A program made the translations under genes and the position numbers. Positions 53,639 to 63,816 of a stretch of 64,000 nt of DNA are shown piece after piece. Under the pieces are notes generated by a model. It was not told where the DNA came from and did not search any database. It worked only from the letters and a program-made list of their open reading frames with translations. Origin of the DNA: Halalkalibacter okhensis. Its GTDB lineage: Bacteria > Bacillota > Bacilli > Bacillales > Bacillaceae_D. The stretch lies in the NCBI RefSeq assembly GCF_000787375.1, contig NZ_JRJU01000002.1:62001-126000 (forward strand), written 5' to 3'. Position 1 is the stretch's first letter. The number at the start of each line of letters is the position of its first letter.

Positions 53639-55171
53639 TTACTCCCCCCTGCTCTTCGTCATAAATTTCATCAGTGTTTCTTGCGTCGCTTCGGACCTAT
53701 CTACTTCCCCAGTAATTCGGCCTTCATTCATGACATAGACTCTGTCACACATGCCAATAATCTCTGGAAGCTCTGACGAAATGACTAAAATGCCTTTTCC
53801 TTGATCAGCTAGTTGATTCATGATTGTATAAATTTCATATTTTGCCCCAACGTCAATCCCTCTCGTTGGTTCATCTAGAATTAACAGATCTGGTTCTGAG
53901 AACATCCATTTACTTAATACAACTTTTTGCTGATTGCCCCCACTTAGATTCCCTACTATTTGCTTCACACTAGGGGTTTTGATGTTCATTTTTTTTCGGT
54001 ACTCTTCTGCTACAACATGTTCTTCGTACTCATCCAAAACAGATTTATTTGTAATCTTTTTTAAATTTGCCAGAGTAATATTTTGTTTAATGTCATCCAT
54101 TAAAATTAAGCCATACTCTTTCCGGTCCTCACTTACATAAGCAATTCCTGCTTCGATCGCTTGATTCACATCAGAAAGTTCGAGTTTTTTTCCATCCTTA
54201 ATCATTTCACCTGTTGTTTTCTTTCCGTACGATTTTCCAAACATACTCATTGCCAGTTCGGTCCGCCCTGCCCCCATTAATCCAGCAACACCAACAATTT
54301 CTCCTCTTCGTATGGTTAGATTAACGTCTCTCACAACTTGACGATCACTTTGAACTGGATGATACGTACTCCAATTTTTCACCTCAAAAAATGTATCGCC
54401 AATTTTCGGTTCACGGTCTGGGTAACGGTTTGTTAAACTACGCCCTACCATTCCTTTAATAATTCGGTCTTCCGTAATATCAGCGGTGTCCAATGTCTCA
54501 ATCGATTGTCCATCACGGATGATTGTAACGGAATTAGCGACTTTCTTAATTTCATTTAATTTATGAGAGATAATAATAGATGACATTCCTTGACTACGTA
54601 ACTCAATTAATAGATTTAATAAATTTTCACTATCATTTTCATTAAGAGCTGCAGTTGGTTCATCTAAAATTAGAAGTTTCACATTTTTAGATAAAGCTTT
54701 GGCAATTTCCACCAATTGTTGCTTTCCTACACCAATATCTTTAATTAACGTATTTGGAGACTCTTTTAATCCTACTTTAGCAAGTAATTCTCTTGCCTTA
54801 TTTGTTGTTTCATTCCAGTTAATAATTCCTTTATGTGCTTGCTCATTGCCGAGAAAAATGTTTTCAGCAATTGAAAGTTCTGGTATAAGAGCAAGTTCTT
54901 GATGAATAATAACGATTCCTAAATTTTCACTTTGTTTAATGTCTTTGAATTCACAAACTTCTTCTTTAAACAAAATATCGCCTTCGTACGTACCGTGCGG
55001 ATAAACTCCACTTAACACTTTCATCAAAGTAGACTTTCCTGCTCCGTTCTCACCACAAATTGCATGTATTTCCCTTTCTACCACTTTTAAATTAACGGTA
55101 TCAAGGGCTTTTACTCCTGGAAATTCCTTTGTAATCTTTTTCATTTCCAATATCGTCGATTGCATTTCCAT
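53639..55171 (-). CDS. mmsA: Multiple-monosaccharide ABC transporter ATP-binding protein (MmsA/GguA)
   Basis: A 510-residue tandem ATPase of the CUT2 type. First domain: Walker A GENGAGKS at 40-47, a degenerate signature IGVGKQQ at 146-152 and Walker B LLILDEP. Second domain: degenerate Walker [10 protein letters not shown], intact signature LSGGNQQ and [16 protein letters not shown]. It couples ATP hydrolysis to uptake through MmsB. ATG 55171 follows a GGTGTGGTG ribosome site. A strong hairpin separates it from chvE. Confidence 0.94.
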   Translation of the reverse strand: MEMQSTILEMKKITKEFPGVKALDTVNLKVVEREIHAICGENGAGKSTLMKVLSGVYPHGTYEGDILFKEEVCEFKDIKQSENLGIVIIHQELALIPELSIAENIFLGNEQAHKGIINWNETTNKARELLAKVGLKESPNTLIKDIGVGKQQLVEIAKALSKNVKLLILDEPTAALNENDSENLLNLLIELRSQGMSSIIISHKLNEIKKVANSVTIIRDGQSIETLDTADITEDRIIKGMVGRSLTNRYPDREPKIGDTFFEVKNWSTYHPVQSDRQVVRDVNLTIRRGEIVGVAGLMGAGRTELAMSMFGKSYGKKTTGEMIKDGKKLELSDVNQAIEAGIAYVSEDRKEYGLILMDDIKQNITLANLKKITNKSVLDEYEEHVVAEEYRKKMNIKTPSVKQIVGNLSGGNQQKVVLSKWMFSEPDLLILDEPTRGIDVGAKYEIYTIMNQLADQGKGILVISSELPEIIGMCDRVYVMNEGRITGEVDRSEATQETLMKFMTKSRGE

Positions 55172-55260
55172 TTCACCACACCCTTATCCTAAAGATGTAG
55201 AAGTTTCTTATCACTTACTCCTAATCTTAGATTCGTTGTAAACCATAAATGTAAGGAAGA

Positions 55261-55303
55261 GAGTGTCTCAAGTAGGGAATGACCCGGGTTTTTGAGACAC
55301 CCT
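55261..55303 (-). terminator. Attenuator-like hairpin between chvE and mmsA
   Basis: GTGTCTCAA and TTGAGACAC pair on either side of a 15-20-base middle that includes GACCCGGGT. It lies 20 bases past the chvE stop and probably reduces read-through to the transporter genes. Confidence 0.65.
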
Positions 55304-55322
55304 CTTTGTTCAAGAGCTTTTA

Positions 55323-56414
55323 TTATTGAAGTTGATCTTCTGTATAGTAACCGCTACCAAGAATGACTTCTTCATAATTATCAGCATCTACATAGACAGG
55401 CTCAAGTAAATAAGACGGAACAACAATCACACCATTATCATACGTTTCAGTATCGTTCACTTCTGCTTCTTCACCTGAAATAATAGCAGATACCATCTCT
55501 ACAACCTTTTTAGCTAGTTCTCTTGTATCTTTAAATACAGTCATAGACTGATCACCTGCAATGATTGCTTTCAAAGATTGTAACTCTGCATCTTGACCAG
55601 TAATAACTGGAAGGTCTGTGTAACCAATGTTCTTTAATGCAGAAATAATTCCGATTGCTAAACCATCATTTGGAGATAAAACAGCATCTACTTCTTCATC
55701 TGTATAGTACGTACTTAAAAGATTATCCATTCTAGATTGCGAGTTTGCAGCACTCCAGTTTAAAGTCGAAACTTTATCCATTCCAACTTGACCACTCTTA
55801 ACAACCAATTTCCCTTCGTCAATGTATGGTTGTAGTATAGACATTGCTCCATCATAGAAGAAATATGCATTGTTATCATCTGGTGACCCACCAAATAGCT
55901 CAATGTTAAATGGTCCTGCTTCATTTTCTAAATCTAGTGCTTCAACAAGATAGTTTCCTTGAATTTGCCCTACTTTAAAGTTATCAAACGTAGCATAATA
56001 TGAAATATGCTCTGATCCTCTAATTAAACGGTCATATGCAATAACTGGGATATCTGAATCAGCAGCCATTTGTAAAACATTTGTTAGAGCTTCCCCGTCA
56101 ATGGCCGCAACAACAAGTACATCAACACCTTGTGTAATCATGTTTTCGATTTGAGAAACTTGTGTTTCTACTACATCCTCTGCATATTGCAAGACTACTT
56201 TATAATCTAGAGCTTCTAACTCTTTTACCATGTTATCTCCATCATGTACCCATCTTTCAAGTGATTTAGAAGGCATGGATACACCAACAAATCCAGCTTC
56301 TCCACTTCCTCCACCTTCACTGCCGCCATCTCCACCAGCAGATTCACTACCACCACACGCTGTCATAAATGCAGCAAGCATAAGAACAATAAGTAACATT
56401 CCAAGTTTCTTCAT
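55323..56414 (-). CDS. chvE: ChvE-like sugar-binding lipoprotein of the monosaccharide transporter
   Basis: A 363-residue family 2 (periplasmic-binding/LacI fold) protein. The signal peptide begins [16 protein letters not shown] and ends in lipobox MTAC (C20), followed by a Gly/Ser-rich linker. [20 protein letters not shown] is characteristic of ChvE/GguC-type proteins, which bind glucose, galactose, arabinose or xylose. ATG 56414 follows AAAAGGGGG and is preferred to 56483. A cre-like site is 33 bases upstream. Confidence 0.93.
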   Translation of the reverse strand: MKKLGMLLIVLMLAAFMTACGGSESAGGDGGSEGGGSGEAGFVGVSMPSKSLERWVHDGDNMVKELEALDYKVVLQYAEDVVETQVSQIENMITQGVDVLVVAAIDGEALTNVLQMAADSDIPVIAYDRLIRGSEHISYYATFDNFKVGQIQGNYLVEALDLENEAGPFNIELFGGSPDDNNAYFFYDGAMSILQPYIDEGKLVVKSGQVGMDKVSTLNWSAANSQSRMDNLLSTYYTDEEVDAVLSPNDGLAIGIISALKNIGYTDLPVITGQDAELQSLKAIIAGDQSMTVFKDTRELAKKVVEMVSAIISGEEAEVNDTETYDNGVIVVPSYLLEPVYVDADNYEEVILGSGYYTEDQLQ

Positions 56415-56446
56415 CTTGTTTCCCCCTTTTGTTTTGTATATGCATT

Positions 56447-56460
56447 TGATAACGCTTACA
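56447..56460. promoter_or_regulatory. cre-like site upstream of chvE
   Basis: TGATAACGCTTACA matches the CcpA consensus with one mismatch, directly upstream of the chvE ribosome site region. Confidence 0.6.
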
Positions 56461-56693
56461 ATATGATCATAATGCATATTCACCCTTTAAAACACGGAAA
56501 CATATAGCACTTAAATATGTCCTTCTTAACTTATTTCACCATTCATATCATATCCAATCATTTTATCTTTTCTTCCTAGCACTTTTTTAACCATATAGCA
56601 CTTTTATGTTTGTTTTTCAAGTTTCCAAATAAAAAAGCCCTCACCGAATTGGCGAAGACGAATGGATTGTTACCTCTTGTGAGATTTGTTACT

Positions 56694-58244
56694 TTAATTG
56701 AGAGAATGTCGGTATTCACTAGGAGAAACTCCCGTATGTTTTTTAAAGACGCGACTAAAATAATTAGGATCTTTGTAACCCACTTCATAACAGATCTCTT
56801 TTACACTACTTTCCTGAAAACGGATTAACTCCTTCGCTTTCTCTACTCTTAACTCTGTCAAATAATCAATGAACGAACAATTCGCACGTGATTTAAAGAC
56901 TTTGCTGAAATATTGTGGGCTTAATTTAACTTCTTCAGCTACCTCTTCTAGCGTGATCGCTTTCTTAAAATGCCGATCAATATAATCTTTTGCTATAACC
57001 AACACATCTTTATTTTGTGAATGATACATCGTATGAATATGCTGAGAGATCTCAACTAATTTATTTTTTATGGAGGCTGCGGGTTGCATTTCAAGCTGAT
57101 GTCGATCAAAGGAAACGGAAACCCCACTTTCAGCAATTTGTCGGCTGAGAAGAATGAAAAACTCAGACAATTTTTCCTCAAGAGTATCCGTATTCTTTTC
57201 ACAGAATAACATGAGGGCGTCAATATATTGTTTGAAATAAGCTGGTACATCTCCTGATTGCCCTGAGGTTACCGTTTCAAGCACTTTTTTTTCTAACTTA
57301 TAGGGATAAGAGCTCATAGAATGCTCCTCTTTATCCACGTGATCATTGTAATACTTACATGAGTAAGCATGCCTTGCCATCGATAACACAAATAATGCTT
57401 CATGGTACGATTGGACAAACTTCTCAACCTCATTATATACTCTTCCAATTCCAATGGATAACTCCATGTTCGAAAACAAAGACCGGCCTTTTTTGATAAG
57501 GACTTGTCCACTTTTCACTGCATAATCTCTAACCTTATTTTTTTCTCGATCGGTTAGTTGGACAAGGATTGGAATCCTCCCCATATTTTCTTCTCCAAGA
57601 AAATAGTGATGATAAAATCGGCCTAACTCTGCCTGTACATAACTCATGAGCTCCTGTACAGGTATAGTTCCTTCAACTCCTTGTTTTTTCTTCGCTTCAA
57701 CAACTAACACAAAACTATCTCTTTTAAAATTTTGTTCCAATTGTAAATCCCCGAGGTGTTGTCCATAAGAAGCTTCCATTAACATAGCTGTAATCACTTT
57801 TGATTGAACAATTGACAAAGCACGACGGTAATTATCCTTTAAAATAATCTCTTCTTTTCTTTTTTCTTTTTCTCGTTCAATTTCATTTAGCACTTTTCTA
57901 AGTGGAACGGTGATCTCTTCTTTCGTACTCGGTTTTAAAATATAATCCCTGACTCCAATGATCATCACTTGTCGGGCATATTCAAATGTATCAAACGCTG
58001 TAACCATTATAATGTGAACGGTAGGATGCAATTTTTTAATTTCTCTACATGCTTCAATCCCATCAATCCCTGGCATTTTAATATCCATAAAAATCACATC
58101 TGGCCGAAATTCCTCTGCTTTTAATATAGCCGTTCTACCATTATCTGCTTCTTCAATGGTGACATTGGAAAATGCGTCAGTAATGACTTTTCGAAGACCT
58201 TTCCTCTCAATGGATTCATCATCTACGATTAAGATTCTATACAT
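56694..58244 (-). CDS. Response regulator, YesN type (REC plus AraC HTH)
   Basis: A 516-residue regulator with receiver D54 (VIFMDIKMPG) and C-terminal AraC pair at about 412-512 (TLEEVAEEVKLSPQYFSKVF, then EICYEVGYKDPNYFSRVFKK). It overlaps the kinase gene by 8 bases. The chvE promoter 0.3 kb downstream is its obvious target, by analogy with YesN in the xylose-sensing XylFII-LytS-YesN system. Confidence 0.93.
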   Translation of the reverse strand: MYRILIVDDESIERKGLRKVITDAFSNVTIEEADNGRTAILKAEEFRPDVIFMDIKMPGIDGIEACREIKKLHPTVHIIMVTAFDTFEYARQVMIIGVRDYILKPSTKEEITVPLRKVLNEIEREKEKRKEEIILKDNYRRALSIVQSKVITAMLMEASYGQHLGDLQLEQNFKRDSFVLVVEAKKKQGVEGTIPVQELMSYVQAELGRFYHHYFLGEENMGRIPILVQLTDREKNKVRDYAVKSGQVLIKKGRSLFSNMELSIGIGRVYNEVEKFVQSYHEALFVLSMARHAYSCKYYNDHVDKEEHSMSSYPYKLEKKVLETVTSGQSGDVPAYFKQYIDALMLFCEKNTDTLEEKLSEFFILLSRQIAESGVSVSFDRHQLEMQPAASIKNKLVEISQHIHTMYHSQNKDVLVIAKDYIDRHFKKAITLEEVAEEVKLSPQYFSKVFKSRANCSFIDYLTELRVEKAKELIRFQESSVKEICYEVGYKDPNYFSRVFKKHTGVSPSEYRHSLN

Positions 58245-59697
58245 CCATTCGTCCCTCCCAATTCTTTGGTAACGTTAACTCAATCGTCGTACCTCTGCCT
58301 ACCTCTGAATCAATCACAACCGTTTCATTCCCTTGATAAAATAACTCGAGCCTTCTAAGTACATTTTTAACTCCCAATCCCGTTGAGTGTCCACTAGATT
58401 TATAGGAACGTTCAGATAATTTATCTAATAACCTTTTACTCGTTTCCTGTTCCATCCCTACCCCATTGTCCCGTATTTTAAGAACTATATGGTCACCTTC
58501 ACTATAGCCTTCAATTTCAATTAGACCTTTTTGTTCATATGGTTCAAGTCCATGGATGAATGCGTTCTCAACTAAAGGTTGTAAAGTAAGAATAGGCATT
58601 TTCAAAGTGTGACATTCTTCTGATACATTCACGGAAAAATCAAAGCGATCATCAAACCTTGTCTTTTGAATATAAAAATATTCCTGAACGACACTAAGCT
58701 CATCTAATAACGTAACTGGTTTCTCCATAACACCTAAATTATAGCGAAGTAACTTAGCTAACGAATTAATCAATCTAAATACGTGCTCAGAGCCTTCAAT
58801 TAACGCACTTTTGGAAATCGTATTAAGTGTATTAAATAAAAAGTGAGGGTTAATTTGACTTTGTAAACTTTTCAATTCCATCTCTTTTAATAATTTATCT
58901 TGCTCCGATTTATTTTTTATTTGTTTCACAAAATACATTAAATCGGTCCTCATTTGATTAAATGTTTTCGATAAAAATCCTATTTCATCATTCGATTCAG
59001 GAAGCTTAGGCCCATCTAGCTTCCCATTGGCAACTTCACGAGCCGTTCTTGTAAGCTGATGTATAGGCGATGTAATGCTATTACTAAACAAATAAGCAAT
59101 AAAAATCCCAAACGAAAAAGTAGCAATTGACATGAACAACACGGTTAATGTTAAGAAATCATTCCTTTTATTTATAGCATCATAATATGTATTAAACATG
59201 GATAAATCGTTATTTAATAACGCCAACGTTTGGTCCTGGATAAAGCCAACTACCATAAAAGCTTCTTTTTGTTTAGCTGAATACACCTCAATGTCATCCT
59301 CTAAAAAAGCCTGTACAGCAATGTCACTTTCTTCTACTAAACTTTCAATCATATTTTGATAATTTCGAGTGTCGATATAATTATTTTCATTCAGAAAATT
59401 AAGCTTTAAAAGTTGCTTTGCATCAAGCAGTTCTTGACGATGATGTTCATACAATTCTTGATCACTTTTCATTTTTTTATTTAAAAATGCGTCCATCGCT
59501 TCATACGTTTGCGTTGATTTTTGTGAAATATCATTTAATAAGAAAAAACGCTCTTGAATGAGTTCATATTGCTTAACAGTTTGATGATAGTTATAAAAAA
59601 TAAATAAAGATAAACTGCTTAATACAATAAATAGAACAACAAAATTAATCAATAGTTTGGTTCGAATCGGCATCCTAATTTTTGGATTAGTATTCAT
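58237..59697 (-). CDS. Sensor histidine kinase, LytS/YesM type
   Basis: A 486-residue kinase: membrane segments at about 16-36 and 182-204, a helical extracytoplasmic region of about 145 residues, HAMP to about 258, H285 in QINPHFLFN, N-box VENAFIHG at 376-383, G1 DNGVGM at 410-415 and STGLGVKN. The helical sensor is too small for a sugar-binding fold, which fits sensing through the membrane-anchored binding protein encoded just before it (11-base overlap). Confidence 0.93.
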   Translation of the reverse strand: MNTNPKIRMPIRTKLLINFVVLFIVLSSLSLFIFYNYHQTVKQYELIQERFFLLNDISQKSTQTYEAMDAFLNKKMKSDQELYEHHRQELLDAKQLLKLNFLNENNYIDTRNYQNMIESLVEESDIAVQAFLEDDIEVYSAKQKEAFMVVGFIQDQTLALLNNDLSMFNTYYDAINKRNDFLTLTVLFMSIATFSFGIFIAYLFSNSITSPIHQLTRTAREVANGKLDGPKLPESNDEIGFLSKTFNQMRTDLMYFVKQIKNKSEQDKLLKEMELKSLQSQINPHFLFNTLNTISKSALIEGSEHVFRLINSLAKLLRYNLGVMEKPVTLLDELSVVQEYFYIQKTRFDDRFDFSVNVSEECHTLKMPILTLQPLVENAFIHGLEPYEQKGLIEIEGYSEGDHIVLKIRDNGVGMEQETSKRLLDKLSERSYKSSGHSTGLGVKNVLRRLELFYQGNETVVIDSEVGRGTTIELTLPKNWEGRMDV

Positions 59698-60661
59698 CTA
59701 CTACATCTTCTTTCCTCAAAAGGGTAATGGACGTATGATACTCTTTTAAGATTTCTTTTCCTTCAAGTTGATCTATCAACAAATTGACCCCTAAGTGGCC
59801 CATTTCATATGGTTCTTGTTTTAGAGTCGCATGAATCTCTCCATTTTTAATTAATTCTACCGTCTCTTCTAGTGCATCAAATGCATAGATGCTTATATCT
59901 GATGTTGGATTGCTTTTTTGAATTCCTTCAACAATACCTAAGCTATCTAGAGCACTAGTTCCAAAAAAAATAGAGATATCTGGGTTTTTCTTCAACATTT
60001 GATACGTCTTCTCAGCTCCTTGAATTTTACTAAGGTTCGAGCTTTCAATTGAAACCACTTCAATTCTTTCTTCAAAACTAGTTGCATCTAAAAAACCTTG
60101 AACTCTCTCATTTAAATTATTAGGAATAAAACTCCCCGTAATAATAACAACCTTTGTCTCTCCTACTGATTCATTCACTACGGCCAACCCCATTTCATAG
60201 CCAGCATCGTAATTATTCGTCCCTACATAGGTTACAAGATGATTGTCCTCTAAGTCCGAATCCACAATGATAACAGGAATTCCCTTTTCCAACGCTTTCG
60301 TTAAAACAGGCTCAAACTCATTGGATAACCCTTGAGTTAAAATGCCATCGACTTTCGAAGCAATGGCCATTTCAATTAGTTTCATATGGTCACTAATATT
60401 CGTTTGTTTCGTACCCATATACTCAATTGTAATACCATTTTCCTCGGCAGAATCTTTTGCTCCTGCATAAAGCTCCTGTAAATAAGGGGTTTCCAATTCC
60501 TGTACAATAAGAGCTAAGTGATACTCAGACTTTAGTGTCGTTCCATTCGCATTCAACGGCACTTCAAAATCGAGACTTTGCATAAAAAAATGATACGTCA
60601 ACATAACCGAAATGCCTGTAACAGTAAGTAACAATCCATAAATATAGTAACTGTGCTTCAT
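59687..60661 (-). CDS. Membrane-anchored sugar-binding sensor protein (XylFII-like)
   Basis: A 324-residue family 2 sugar-binding protein with an uncleaved N-terminal anchor (about residues 7-27) instead of a lipobox. It has the periplasmic-binding fold signatures LTQGLSNEFEPVLTKALEKG and IPVIIVDSDL, with VTYVGTNNYDAGYEMG following. No permease gene is next to it; the kinase and regulator are. In Clostridium, XylFII binds xylose and activates LytS. ATG 60661 gives a normal anchor; ATG 60697 would add 12 basic residues. Confidence 0.85.
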   Translation of the reverse strand: MKHSYYIYGLLLTVTGISVMLTYHFFMQSLDFEVPLNANGTTLKSEYHLALIVQELETPYLQELYAGAKDSAEENGITIEYMGTKQTNISDHMKLIEMAIASKVDGILTQGLSNEFEPVLTKALEKGIPVIIVDSDLEDNHLVTYVGTNNYDAGYEMGLAVVNESVGETKVVIITGSFIPNNLNERVQGFLDATSFEERIEVVSIESSNLSKIQGAEKTYQMLKKNPDISIFFGTSALDSLGIVEGIQKSNPTSDISIYAFDALEETVELIKNGEIHATLKQEPYEMGHLGVNLLIDQLEGKEILKEYHTSITLLRKEDVVDEY

Positions 60662-60723
60662 TTCGTAACACTTCTTTCTCTTCAAATGGTAACACACTAA
60701 CTAGTTTGTTTATTCATTATACA

Positions 60724-60738
60724 TTGAAAGCGCTTCAT
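60724..60738. promoter_or_regulatory. cre-like site upstream of the sensor operon
   Basis: TTGAAAGCGCTTCAT carries the GAAGCGCTTC-like core of CcpA sites but deviates at two outer positions. It is about 65 bases upstream of the sensor-protein start. Confidence 0.45.
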
Positions 60739-60809
60739 TATGTACTGAAATATATTCAATGGGGACGAGGGACAGATCTAGTGTTTTCTTCGTTTAGCGA
60801 AACTAAAAA

Positions 60810-60832
60810 AGCAAGGGATAATTCCCTTGCTT
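60810..60832 (-). terminator. Rho-independent terminator of the esterase gene
   Basis: On the minus strand AAGCAAGGGA pairs with TCCCTTGCTT and is followed by TTTTTTAG, about 30 bases past the esterase stop. Confidence 0.8.
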
Positions 60833-60859
60833 CATATAGAATTCTTTTCCCTTTTGACC

Positions 60860-61852
60860 TTATCGTGCACGATTGAGTGACTTGTTGATAAAGCGCTCCA
60901 CGCTCTCCCATGTTGGTGCAGGTTGAACTCCAATTCTTTCCTGTCCACCTCTATTTGTATGGAACACGGTATACTCGCTAGCCCCAATAATTTGCCTATG
61001 ATCATGTCCAGCACTAGGGACCGACGTAAACGATACCTCGTTACCAGCTAATGCTAGAGCCTCATAAAGCAAGACACTCTGTCCATGTGGAACGATTACA
61101 TCATTGTATCCATGGAAGATGTGCATCGGTGGCATATTATCATCAATGTACGTAATTGGATTTGTTTTTCTTGTTAGTTCTGGGTGATCTTGAATTGGGA
61201 AGCCCATTAGTATGGATCCAGGAGCGTTGGGTGCATAATGATCCATGATTGTATATTCTTGCTCGTTCATGACAAGTAAATCGACTGGCGGAAAGAATGG
61301 GACGGCTGCCTGAACCGCGCTAGAAGTCTGTACGTTTGTTTCCCCTTCTAACTGCCAAATGTTACTAGTGGTTGCTGCAATTGCAGCCGCCCAACCGCCC
61401 GATGAATTACCTAGAATAGCAATGCGGTTTGGATCAATGTTGTATTCATCTGCATTTTCACGAAGCCAACGTATTGCCGCACGGATGTCGTGGAGCTGAC
61501 CAGGAAACTGTACTTGTGTATTTGAGCGGATACTAACTCCAGAAACAGCATATCCTTTTTCGGTAAAATGGGAAACTACATCGGGAGGAACACTCTTACC
61601 CGCATCACTCATCCATGCCGAACCTGAAGTCCAAATGACGAGAGGCAACTTATTCTTCCCTGGCACATCGGGTATATAGAGATCAAGTAAGTTACCTTGA
61701 GTGTGTTGTGGAACAGGGGCGGTGTATGGAATATTTTCAATCTTTTCAACACCACGAACGGATGCTGCATGCGTTGGAACAGTTAGAGTCAACAAGAGAG
61801 CAAACGTTATAGCAACGAACACGATAGACTTTAAGATCCTATTTTCTTTCAT
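60860..61852 (-). CDS. Secreted alpha/beta-hydrolase, carbohydrate-esterase-like
   Basis: A 330-residue protein with a Sec signal peptide (MKENRILKSIVFVAITFALL, cleavage near THA-AS at 30). The fold shows nucleophile S150 in GNSSGG, acid Asp in HGYNDVIVP and His in AGHDH. It resembles BD-FAE/acetyl-xylan-esterase-like enzymes that deacylate plant polysaccharides. ATG 61852 follows GAAAAGGGG. It could release sugars for the adjacent monosaccharide transporter, but the substrate is inferred. Confidence 0.85.
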   Translation of the reverse strand: MKENRILKSIVFVAITFALLLTLTVPTHAASVRGVEKIENIPYTAPVPQHTQGNLLDLYIPDVPGKNKLPLVIWTSGSAWMSDAGKSVPPDVVSHFTEKGYAVSGVSIRSNTQVQFPGQLHDIRAAIRWLRENADEYNIDPNRIAILGNSSGGWAAAIAATTSNIWQLEGETNVQTSSAVQAAVPFFPPVDLLVMNEQEYTIMDHYAPNAPGSILMGFPIQDHPELTRKTNPITYIDDNMPPMHIFHGYNDVIVPHGQSVLLYEALALAGNEVSFTSVPSAGHDHRQIIGASEYTVFHTNRGGQERIGVQPAPTWESVERFINKSLNRAR

Positions 61853-62321
61853 GTTTTTCCCCTTTTCTAATTCAATTTTGTACACTTGTTTAAGCTATTA
61901 GATCTAAATAGATACCTAATGTGAAAATACTTTTACAAAAACTATTTTCTTCTGAATTACATTTAATTTGATAATCATGACAGCAGCAACCATCTCCTCT
62001 ACCTATTATTTTATTTTCTCTTCTATACGTGAACTGTAGATTTCATCACCTCCGTTCATGTTAACAATGGATGCCGATATTGAATTTCAGAATGTGAACG
62101 ATTTAATTTTTTTGTGACGGAAATTTATTGATGTTTCGCAGGGGCTCTCTTTAGGAGATGTGGTAGATTATACAGTTATTATCCGTTGATTTGTGGGCTC
62201 ATCATTTCAATTGTTTACACATCTTATTAGGAACTCTTACTTCATTAATGCCTTTTTTATCTTTGCATTTCCTTTCTATAGCAAGTTATCTAAAAATATA
62301 AAATGATCAGGTACTTTCTAT

Positions 62322-62467
62322 TTAGCCAGCCTTTCTTTTAAATAGTTTCAAAGATGGTTCATCTTCTTCTTGATTAAATTTGAGTGTCATTGCTGCACAA
62401 GTGGAAATTTCGCCATTCGTTTTCTGTCTTATCTCCATCAAAATGACAGTCCATCTTTCCGAAATAT
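62322..62467 (-). pseudogene. C-terminal protein remnant, unassigned
   Basis: A 48-codon open frame with no start: YISERWTVILMEIRQKTNGE followed by a segment ending KLFKRKAG before a TAA at 62322. It reads like a true protein end and is bounded upstream by a stop. I cannot name the family. Confidence 0.25.
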
Positions 62468-62738
62468 ATTAAGCCTCATTTCAAGCTTGTAAATCTAATA
62501 TTGTAAGCCCTTTCATTAGTAAGTAAAAAAATTTTCGAGAACTAAGTCTACTGTTATTTTAAAAGGGTCCACTCGTAAAAGGTACATTTACTGAATAGGA
62601 ATTTCTATTCTTTTTTTCCTATATAATATAGAAATGCAAAAAGGTTGTCCTAGGAATGAACACTCAATGGTTTCACCATTAAATTAAAAAAACCAAATAA
62701 AAATAGCTAGTATAGATGTGCCTCAACCATACTTGCCA

Positions 62739-62822
62739 TTAACTAACTAATGTTATTTCGTCTATATTAATAATTGCTTCAATCAAAACCCACTGTTCTG
62801 GAAACACTTGGCACACATTCAT
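62739..62822 (-). CDS. Very short frame MNVCQVFPEQWVLIEAI, possible gene remnant
   Basis: A 27-codon frame begins MNVCQVFPEQWVLIEAI, a start that resembles small Bacillus proteins with FPxQWVLVEA. GGGAGG lies only a few bases before the ATG, and another GGAGGTGA with ATG lies upstream out of frame. It is probably the 5' end of a truncated small gene. Confidence 0.3.
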   Translation of the reverse strand: MNVCQVFPEQWVLIEAIINIDEITLVS

Positions 62823-63033
62823 CCTCCCTTTTCATTTGAGTCACCTCCTACATATTACTTATAGTGTATCATGGTAAAGTAAGCTCCCCACATCAATGAT
62901 AGGTCGCACTTACTGGACTTCTCCGATTTACTCGTCCCCTATTGATCCTATTTTCAATAGCATTGCTATTTTGCAGTTGGCTGCTTGAGCGTAGAAAAAA
63001 GATCAAACGGAGGCGGAGTAGGAAAAACTCAGC

Positions 63034-63366
63034 TTTGACTACCCAAATAAGGGAGACCTCTCAAGTTCGGGTTCCATCACATCTCTTTGACTACCCAAAT
63101 ACGGGGGACCTCTCGAGTTCGGGCTCCATCACATCCCTTTGACTACCCAAATACGGAGGACCTCTCAAGTTCAGGCGTCATCTCATCCCTTTGACTACCC
63201 AAATAGGGCTTCCCTCTCGAGTTCGGGCGTCATCTCATCCCTTTGGCTACCCAAATAAGGCTTCCCTCTCGAGTTCGGGCTCCATCACACCCCTTTGGCT
63301 CCCCAATTATGACTTCCCTCTCAAGTTCGGGCGTCATCTCATCCCTTTGGCTACCCAAATATGTGA
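63034..63366. repeat. 52-bp tandem repeat array, about 6.4 units
   Basis: ACCCAAAT (or a close variant) recurs at 63041, 63093, 63145, 63197, 63249, 63301 and 63353, always 52 bases apart. Units contain CTCTCGAGTTCGGGC and a variable part (CTCCATCACAT or CGTCATCTCAT; GGGGACC or GGCTTCC). The period is not a multiple of three and all of the unit is conserved, so it is neither coding nor CRISPR. Confidence 0.92.
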
Positions 63367-63816
63367 CACCCTATAGCTCCTTTCAAATACAATCAAGCCA
63401 TCGGTTTTCCTCCACGCGAGAGGTTGTACTGACACAGAAAAAAAACTCTTCAGTTCTCACCTTCTCTTTTATTCCACCTTTTTCCATAAATAAATCACTT
63501 CCAAAGTCTCCCGCAAACCCACTCTCTTTCCACCTTCCACAACATAAGCTTCCCTTAAAAGTTCAAGTCATTTGACTGCATAATGTTTTATCACTATAAT
63601 ATTAGACTATTAACATTCGGCTAATGAGGTACTTAGAATTAAATGAATGAATAGAAAGGTAGGTGAAATTATCTTAGACGACTATTTTAGGTGTATACGA
63701 ATTAGAAAGAGAGCAAGTGGCCCTTCAGTTCCGTAACCTTTTCCTCCAGACATTAAGGGTAATCAATGGAAGATTAAAATAACGTTTCGCTTCGTTATAC
63801 TTTATGGAGGAAAAGA

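Larger units (their letters stand above)
61853..63816. other. Nearly 2 kb without an intact gene
   Basis: Both strands lack a convincing full gene. It includes two protein-like remnants on the minus strand (62322-62467 and 62739-62822), a 52-bp tandem array (63034-63366), and the promoter region of the BCCT gene with a small hairpin (AACG-TTTCGCTT-CGTT, about 63781-63796). Confidence 0.65.

Noticed and set aside
63034-63366. Tandem array considered as a CRISPR
   Set aside because: The whole 52-base unit is conserved, there are no unique spacers and no cas genes nearby.
63191-63575. Open frames crossing the tandem array on the plus strand
   Set aside because: A 52-base period shifts frame in each unit, so the apparent repeats of protein sequence are in different frames; no ribosome site.
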